A stretch of 64,000 nt of DNA from Epiperipatus broadwayi. Its lineage: Eukaryota; Onychophora; Udeonychophora; Euonychophora; Peripatidae. Below are positions 56,661-64,000 of the stretch, one piece after another. Each line of letters begins with the position of its first letter. Within the stretch, counting starts at the first letter, position 1. The position numbers and the translations under genes were made by a program. The notes under the pieces were generated by a model, which saw nothing but the letters and a program-made list of their open reading frames with translations, was not told the DNA's origin and did no database searches. The stretch is from contig JAQFVV010000021.1 of the NCBI GenBank assembly GCA_028023455.1, positions 3,564,853 to 3,628,852 of the forward strand, in the 5' to 3' direction.

Positions 56661-58097
56661 AAAAAAAAAGTAGAGCATTATTATAGTGATTTAAAAAAAG
56701 AACAATTTGTTTTATAATTAATAGCAATATGGTACTGACAATGTTAATTTAGAAACCATTGTAGAAGTGCTGCAAGCACCAACCAGATTTATAAAAATTA
56801 AAGATTTAGTCAATAAAAAAACAAGAACAGAAAATTTTAAAATATAAAAATCAAGGTTGGTGATAGCAGATTAAAGCAATCAACAGTATTTGAATTAATC
56901 AGCAATCTCCTATTTTAAAGTTTGACAGTTCCTCCGATTTTTCTTTGTTGGTAAAAGTCATATCTGTATAAGATCCTGATATTTGATAATACGTGTAAAT
57001 TGCTTTCCATTTGGAAAATTTTTTTAAAGCCTATTAATCCGAATACGTATCAATTTTATACAAACTTTTTTACCTACTATCACCCATCTCCATTTTTATA
57101 TTTTAAAATTCTGTTGTTTTTTTTACTGACTGAACTTTTAATCTTATTATGAGTGTCTGGTTTTCCAAAATAACATTCACGATCCAACTATGTCAGATGA
57201 GAATATATAATGATAAACCTGTATATGTCATTTATATCTGTTGCCTGTGTAAATCTTCATTTTAATATATATATATATACAATTATTTTCGTATTTACTT
57301 CTTTATATACTTTGTTAATTAATTAATATTTTCAATATACTTAAGACAACATATTCAATATAGTAAAAAAAGTATTATATTAACTAGTTAAATGAATAAA
57401 AATGAAGAAAATTACAAAAACAAATTTATAGAAAATATGGAAAAATGCAGAAGTCGGGAATTTTATTTGAAAAGTTAATGAACAAACCGAAAAAATAGGA
57501 TCACAATTAAAGATAAAGAAAATAAAAATTGTGATAATAAGATCGGCAGCTGACTTCAAAACTGACTGAGAAGATACTAAGGTGAGTGATAGTTTTGCCT
57601 TCCTGAATCAGACATCTACAATAAAAAATTAAACAAAAAAAAAATTCATTACAGATTAACATGGGCAGAAAAAATGGAAAAAACATTTTTAGACTTAAAC
57701 TCATATTTTCAAAAATAATATAAGAAATGTTCAAGCTATGTCATTCTTAAAACTCTCTATCAAGATAAAGAGTGTTCACTGTAAAAAGGGAAGGGTAGCA
57801 AGAGGATAGAAATTAGTCATTTACTCTCATTTGAAGTACAAATAGTTAAATTAAAATCTGTCTCAAATAAATAATAACATTTTAAATCGCTTCCAAGAAA
57901 AAAAAACCTAACAATACCAGTTTAGTGGATCAGTTTGAGCACTATGATTATGACCTCCCAAGTCGAAAACAATACTCAGCGAGTTATTGGTTAAATTATG
58001 AAATAAAATTTCATCTTTTCTTGAAAGCAAATTAACGTTACTTATAGAATTACATAACTAAAGAAAAGAAGCAAAATTTGATAAAGCTACAGAAATA
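56661..58097. other. AT-rich sequence, one weak exon-like spot
   Basis: Near 57616 on the minus strand TTTTTTATTGTAG precedes CLIQEGKTITHLSIFSVSFE with several possible donors. Too ambiguous to call an exon. Otherwise nothing. Confidence 0.3.
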
Positions 58098-58185
58098 ATA
58101 ACATGATTTACTGCTTGGGAATTCATAAGAAGTTTGAACATAGTAGATGAGAGTGGAACTCTAGAATTCATCGTGTTACCATAAC
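58098..58185 (-). repeat. SINE family T fragment
   Basis: The plus strand TTTACTGCTTGGGAATTCATAAGAAG is the reverse of the family tail, followed by a decayed body. Confidence 0.55.
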
Positions 58186-60419
58186 CGTAAATTATGCAGG
58201 TATCAAAAATAGTTTTAACTATGATTTGACTATATTTTGATGTATCAATTATAGTCGAATAAATAATTTACAGATAAAAGATTAAGCTGCATAATATTCT
58301 GAATGCAACTAACTCACTTTGCTTAATATCAAACCATTCTTCAGGCAACCAAAATGTAACTGAACATATGGTCACATGATTTAATGATCTGTATTTCACT
58401 TTTAGACGATGATGACTTTTCTCCTAATGCTTTTTCACTTTGTTATATCTAAATATTTTCAGTGAAGATATTCAGTTCAAAAGCAATGTAATAATGATAA
58501 TTTACATTTCCATTGATGATTAATTCATTTGAGCACCGACAATAACCTTGATTATTGAATGCAACCATAATGCAACGGACTCACTCTAAAAAAAACCTCT
58601 TATTTCCCATAGCTTTTAAACTTATTGAAACATTATTTTTGATTATCATCACAAAAATATTAAAAAAATAGCATATAGATATGAATCATCCATACTAAGT
58701 TAAAACTGCAGATGTAAACGGAATGTCAAAATATTCAAAACTGTTTTTAACTTAATAAAAGTAGTTTAATAAAAATATTACGTAAGAATATCTCTATATG
58801 TATAAACAAGCATTTCCAAATTAATGATATTTGATGTATGTCAGAACTTCCAATAGCAATTTGATTAGCGGAGAAAAGAGATTTCACCAAATGCACGCAC
58901 AAAAAATATATATTTTTACTCTAACATCTTCATCTTGAAGTTTTCTTTTCTTCAGAATTTAATGCATTATTTATGTATATCTAAAAAGTTTTATCAACAT
59001 TTATTGTCAATTGAGAAATGGACATATTTATGTTTGCTTTGGTCAAGATATATCAAACAATATAATAGGTCATTCCAAAGAAATGTGATCAATGGGACTG
59101 ACATCAGCTTGAGAAACCATAATAATAAAGTTATTAAATCATGCCCATAATTTGGTAAAATTTCTACCCAAAAAAACAAGGTGGGCTGAACTCTGTCATT
59201 TGCAATTCTTTTCAAAATTTCTAGTATTTCTCGATAACAGAAATATAAATTTAACTTGCTTGCAATAAAAAGTTTGTTGTGAAATGGTGAAAAATCAGTG
59301 CGGGAAAAATGTTTATTCAAGCAAGGATGAAATTAAAGAAAATACATATCAGCACCACAGTTCTTATATTCGGAAAAAATGATATCTTATATTACTAAAT
59401 ACCTTGATGAAATTTCAAAATGTAGAACTTTTTTTTTATGCATGACTTAAGTAAAAAAACAATCATGTGTTCTACTATTCAAAGTCATACAATGTTTGAA
59501 CACTTCTCTACGAATCAATCCAGGAACCAAAAAATTATTGGCCCGGTAACATTACATTTCATTATTTTTGTAAGCAACAGCACCATCAAGCAGCCACATG
59601 ACACAGTAGGAACTACCCTTGTCTAGACTAAGGTGCACTTGGCCAATTATAACTGAATAATGTAAACCTCAAGTTCTACAAAAGTAACAGAAATAGATAG
59701 AGTAACATGCTAATACAGGGGATCCCACATTTCGCAAAAGCATTATTCACATTTTTGCATAATTATGACTGAACCGTTGTAAAATATAGCAAAACCTCTC
59801 GCCGTTTTACAAAACAGAAATTATGTAGACCCGAGTAAAAATAAACCATTTCACAATGCGGAAACATGAAAAAATGTATGTGGTCAAAAATGTGATTTAA
59901 AACTATTATGAACTTTGATGTCACGCAAAACGAAGTTACCGTTTGGCACTTAAGAGAATCATATTATTTAATTTGTAAATCGAACTAAAATTTTTGAAGA
60001 TATACTATATCAATAGAGCATTTTAAATTTAGAAGAAAATCTTGCAATTTACAGTTTAAAAATGTGAAATTAAAAAATCACCACAGATGAAGAAAAACAA
60101 ATACTGAATTCCAGATAGATATACAGCACTTGTACATGAGGCCAACAAAGTATAAATTTAAAACAGTTAGAAATTAAAGCGCATTGTAAATAAAAATTTA
60201 ACAAAAGCTTATTCACATGAAATAAATTTTGTATTTCTTAGAGGATTATATTCTAAAACAAATTATTAATGTTAATGACAAGACAAAAAAAAATCTTATT
60301 TTGAAATGATAATGAAACTTTAACTTGATGAAAAAAAAAATAATAATATTCTATATGTAAAGTTAATTAGCTTCCCAAAAAAAAGATTAAAATTTATTTC
60401 ACAATTTATTTAATAATTA
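58186..60419. other. AT-rich sequence without recognised genes
   Basis: Overlapping ORFs at 58935-59320 (71 and 108 codons on opposite strands) show no motif I can name. An acceptor-like TTTTCTTTTCTTCAG at 58954 precedes the plus frame but no donor fits. 59700-59960 is slightly less AT-rich. Confidence 0.4.
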
Positions 60420-60665
60420 GCTGAGCAATGCTTTCGACGTGAGAGGTCATAATGTTCAAACTTATCAGATAAACTGGTATTATTAGAAGAAAACACGACA
60501 TTAATACTCGGTGGTTAATATGTAAATTTACATATTCACTTCCATGACAATGCGATACAAGTCTTTTTTGTTTGTCACTTGGTTGTTATTAGCAATAAAC
60601 CATGCCTCTTTAAATTTTCTTTTCTGATCGTTGCACTCTGCACACACTATTTTAATATTAATAAA
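60420..60665 (-). mobile_element. Penelope-like element, extreme C-terminus and 3' end
   Basis: The minus strand reads CAECNDQKRKFKEAWFIANN then NKKDLYRIVMEVNM and a stop, matching the copy at 9480 (KRKIKKVWFIAKHKN). The 3' flank (minus) ends with ACCTCTCACGTCGAAAGCATT, the type of 3' sequence seen after these elements. Only about 40 codons remain. Confidence 0.6.
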
Positions 60666-61951
60666 GTCATTTTTAATTTATAAAAATAAAAATCTGAATA
60701 CTGCCAAATCTTCATTATTAGTTATTTTCAAAGATTAAATAAAAATATTAACTTTGTTTTTTATTCATCACTGAATTTATTTACATATTTTACATAAAAA
60801 TTTGTTTTATGCTTATTTAATCTGTACTTTTATATTTTTTTAAATAAATACTGTTCACAACAATAAAATATTACCATCGTGCTACTTACTATTTCAATTA
60901 AAGATTATAAAACATTATTGTTATAAAAATATCCCTTCAGTCGATTATTAATTTGATCTGTATGCACTTCATTCTGGAGCCGATCAAATGTAAAGAATGA
61001 ACTCCCAGAGTATTTAGTATTACTATAAATAGAAGAGTTAATTTTTAAAATTAATATATGTATTATAAGAGTTTGATAATTTAGGAATGTGATGCGAAAA
61101 AGTTTTTATAAATTTAAATATTATTCTTTCAAATGATTTGCCCTGATTTCCTCGGAAGTGATTTAATTAAAATCTTCACCAATTCATTGCAAGATTTCAA
61201 ATGGCTTCTCAATCTCAAAAGCATGAAATTGAGAAGTGAAATGCAGATAAACTGTTACTACTAATTATAATACTATTATCATTTGTAATGGATAAACTGA
61301 ACACTCAATCAATATATTAATGGCGAAGGAACAAAGAAAATAAAAAACCTCAAATTTGTTCAGTCCCCAAAATCTCAATAACCAGTGAATATGGATAAGC
61401 ATAGGTATAAGAAATGTTAATAAAGCCAAACTAAAGATATTAGAGGACCAGATCCACATGTGCCAGATAATTCACAAATAATTATAATGAAAATATGTAA
61501 AAATCTGAGACTTTTGTTTCAAATATATTTTGGTATTTGGATGTGCCAAAATCATCCATACTTTCTATAAAAGCATGCTTTATTGAATCATCACTCTAAA
61601 AGTTCAGGTTATACAAAACTTGTTAGATTTACAAACACAATACAAAGTATGAAAGATTTGGTTATTTGGTTACCATACTATGTGAAAAAAATTGATAAAT
61701 CGCTGTAGTATATACAAATTTCAAGAAACATCCATTATCAGCTATTTTGAAGCAACACTAATCAGTCATACAAATATAACAACCACTTTCATATTAATAC
61801 TGGTAAATCAACTGATATGATGTTAAGGCAAGAATATATGGCACTGCAAATCATTTTATATAAATCAACCTACTCCAATATAGCTGCAATAATTGCAAAT
61901 AAATCAAGTCATATATCACATGATTTAATTTAATAAGCTTATACTACAAAT
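60666..61951. other. AT-rich sequence without recognised genes
   Basis: No features seen; a 64-codon minus ORF at 61265 is unremarkable. Confidence 0.4.
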
Positions 61952-62356
61952 GTTGTATAATGAGTATGCCAATAGCTCTCAACAAGTTCAGACTGGTTTC
62001 TAGCTCTGGCTTTCGTCAATGAGGTGGTAGGATATTCAAGCATTAGATTTAAAATACCAGGTCATTTACCTAATAGTTAATTATTAAGTAGAAAATCTGA
62101 AATTTTCAGATATCTATATGTTTTCAAATCCAGCTATCTAACTTAAATAGTCATATGGGATTGAGCAACTAAGTTTAGATGTATTATATATTAATAGTTA
62201 ACCATTAGATAAAGTGTTGGGCTTAAGCTGGTATTTTAAACCTAATGCTTGAATATCCTAGCGCTCACTGATGAAATCCAGAGCTAGAAACCAGTCTGAG
62301 GATAGGGATATTCTGAAAAGCTTGTTAAGAGCTACTGGCATACTCGTTATATAATA
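61952..62356. repeat. Long inverted repeat sharing family A motif
   Basis: Outer ends TGAGTATGCCAATAGCTCTC / AAGAGCTACTGGCATACTCG; next CAGACTGGTTTCTAGCTCTG / AGAGCTAGAAACCAGTCTG, which is the family A core. Arms are about 130 bp, the centre near 62130-62160 is less paired. A different relative of family A. Confidence 0.85.
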
Positions 62357-63147
62357 TCCAATATAGCTAAACATTAATTAAAGCTAATCAGTATCACAAA
62401 ATTTTATATCAAAATGTATAATTAATAGATTAGTAGAATTTGAAAATATACATAAATTGGGGGGGGATCAGTTTTATTTATTCTGCAGGAAACAGTGACC
62501 AATGAATATTTTTCACATAGTGATTATCTCTCCAGATTTGTTTAAGTTTTCCATCACTTTTATAGAAATTAAAGCAATCTAAAATAGGAATAATATAAAT
62601 GGTATAATATTCACTGAACTGTAATTTACATTATTATAAGTATGGAAACAATTTCACCTATTCAATGTTAGCAAACATAGAACTGTATCTATTTAAAAAT
62701 GAGTGTTAGAATTGATTATCTTTACTTGCTGGATTTATTCAGGCAATGAAGAATATGATATGCCCTTTGTCAGAAAGCTAGCTACAACAAACAGTCTATC
62801 TATATGAGTATTGTGATAACATTGTTTAAGCTTCAAAGAAACACAGCACACAGCATTCAGAAAAAGAATCATTACATGAACTGAAATAAAAAATCATATA
62901 ACAATAATTTTAATGCAACTCACTTATCATCTAAATGACTTATTTAAATCTAAGTAAAAGTTGTGCAAAAGTGTAATAGACATAAATTTGATAGAACATC
63001 TAATTCTAAACCATGGACTGACGCGCCCCACATCCTAATATACATTCAAATATAATATCGATTTGTGCACAAGGATTTTAATATTGGTTTTAGAGACCTC
63101 TTATGACTAAATAGACTTATTAATAATTCCAAAGATAAGATTAATGA
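62357..63147. other. AT-rich sequence without recognised features
   Basis: No gene recognised. Confidence 0.4.
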
Positions 63148-63645
63148 TGATGATAAAGCTCAATTGGTATACATCCTGGATTGTCAATTTTGCAATGTCA
63201 GATACTATGGGGAGACACATGCAAACTTAAAATAGAGAATCACTCAACATGTTCGTTTATGTAAGAGCTAAATGCAACAGCTCTTACAGCTTAGTATTTG
63301 TGGATCATGAGAAAATATCTGATCATTTAAACCTGCTGATGCTAAAATTATTTGTCTAGAATATAAGAATAAAAAAGAAAAGTAAAAGAAGCATGGCACA
63401 TAAACTCTAAGAACTTTATAAATATAAAAGCCAATAGCATTCCTCTTAGCAAGGACTGGTCTAACCCAACAACAGAGCCAATTTCTAAGTCAATTTACAC
63501 ATGCAAATCTATTATAATCAGTGACTAGTTTAAGGTATGTTTATATGCATGAGAATATGCTAATATATTTGCTACTATTTATTTTAATCCTGCTTTGATA
63601 AAGATATACCATATCGAAACCCTGGCTTAGCCAAGTAATATCATT
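63148..63645 (+). mobile_element. Penelope-like element, GIY-YIG domain with 3' end
   Basis: The plus strand reads VYILDCQFCNVRYYGETHAN, the clearest GIY-YIG signature of the window (YxLxCxxCxxRYYGET), then an in-frame stop and RITQHVRL. After small frameshifts come ICLEYKNKKEK and VKEAWHINSKNFINIKANSI, PLSKDWSNPTTEPIS, ending at TAG near 63525. Followed by CTTTGATAAAGATATACCATATCGAAACC-type sequence, a usual 3' end. The RT domain is absent upstream. Its GET tripeptide is intact, in contrast to the 9480 copy. Confidence 0.8.
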
Positions 63646-64000
63646 ATTTTAGATGAAAATTTATTACCGTAATAGTTCATAATTATCTATTCACTCTTGT
63701 AGAATTTATTTTATTACATATTATCTCCAGTATACACATATAATATAATTTATTCTTATTACGTAATTGAAAGTAGGTTTCTTTGATTATAATAAGACAT
63801 TGATTCAATATGATTGCAAGAGGTGTATGCCTAAAAGTGTTTTCAAACATTCTTAGTAGTGTTATGTTCCTCTGAGAGCCAAGAAAACTATTAAGAGAAA
63901 AATGATTGATGAATTTTAATTTGCTTTGATTAGAGTGAATTATATTTCCAGTTTTGTAACAACAAAAAAAAAAATTTAATAATCAAAAATTTATTCATAA
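63646..64000. other. AT-rich sequence to the window end
   Basis: No features recognised. Confidence 0.4.

Noticed and set aside
58935-59320. Overlapping 71- and 108-codon ORFs on opposite strands
   Set aside because: No motif, no convincing splice pair, biased AT-rich composition; cannot be distinguished from chance.

Overview
This is an AT-rich (roughly 70% or more A+T), non-coding-dominated stretch of a metazoan nuclear genome. Evidence for this: no dense long ORFs, no operons or ribosome binding sites; broken non-LTR retrotransposons (RTE-like and others), Penelope-like GIY-YIG endonuclease fragments, a mariner-type transposase remnant, tRNA-derived SINEs with Pol III A/B boxes, many dispersed short repeats, and a few short GC-richer islands flanked by splice-like signals. 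The repeat mix suits an invertebrate (an AT-rich arthropod such as an arachnid, a cnidarian or a mollusc), but the species cannot be fixed from the sequence. No intact protein-coding gene is visible.

Layout. 0-10 kb: dispersed repeats (families called A, B, C, D and T here), a Penelope C-terminus at 3.8 kb, a tRNA-containing perfect-centre palindrome at 4.3-4.8 kb, an RTE 3' end at 6.7-7.1 kb, a tandem array made from the tail of a tRNA-derived SINE at 8.2-8.7 kb, and a Penelope GIY-YIG fragment at 9.5-9.8 kb. 10-24 kb: more copies of the same families, several hairpin-forming inverted repeats (16.0, 20.4, 22.1 kb), a tRNA-Val-like SINE at 16.8 kb and possible minus-strand exons at 16.7, 21.2 and 23.4 kb. 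23.9-24.9 kb: a minus-strand non-LTR element 3' end. 26.6-27.0 kb: a fold-back insertion flanked by a 16-bp direct repeat. 29.7 kb: the best candidate host exon (minus strand). 33.9-35.5 kb: the longest RTE copy, plus a second shrunken 3' end. 38.1-38.5 kb: a 55-bp satellite with a 165-bp higher-order period. 42.4-43.8 kb: an 84-bp minisatellite next to an older ~165-bp array. 44.7-45.4 kb: another minus-strand LINE with an internal duplication. 47.9 and 54.7 kb: two short minus-strand exon candidates that join in phase. 49-50.5 kb: three SINE-T copies. 51.2-52.3 kb: a mariner remnant beside an unidentified decayed coding sequence. 53.7-54.2 kb: an almost perfect 250-bp tandem duplication. 55.8-64 kb: another RTE copy, two more Penelope fragments and a long inverted repeat.

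How it fits together. Almost everything recognisable is mobile DNA or its by-products. The host contribution, if any, is sparse small exons of minus-strand genes separated by repeat-filled introns; these exon calls are inferences and carry low confidence. The most distinctive property is how often the same short interspersed families occur both as single arms and as head-to-head inverted pairs.
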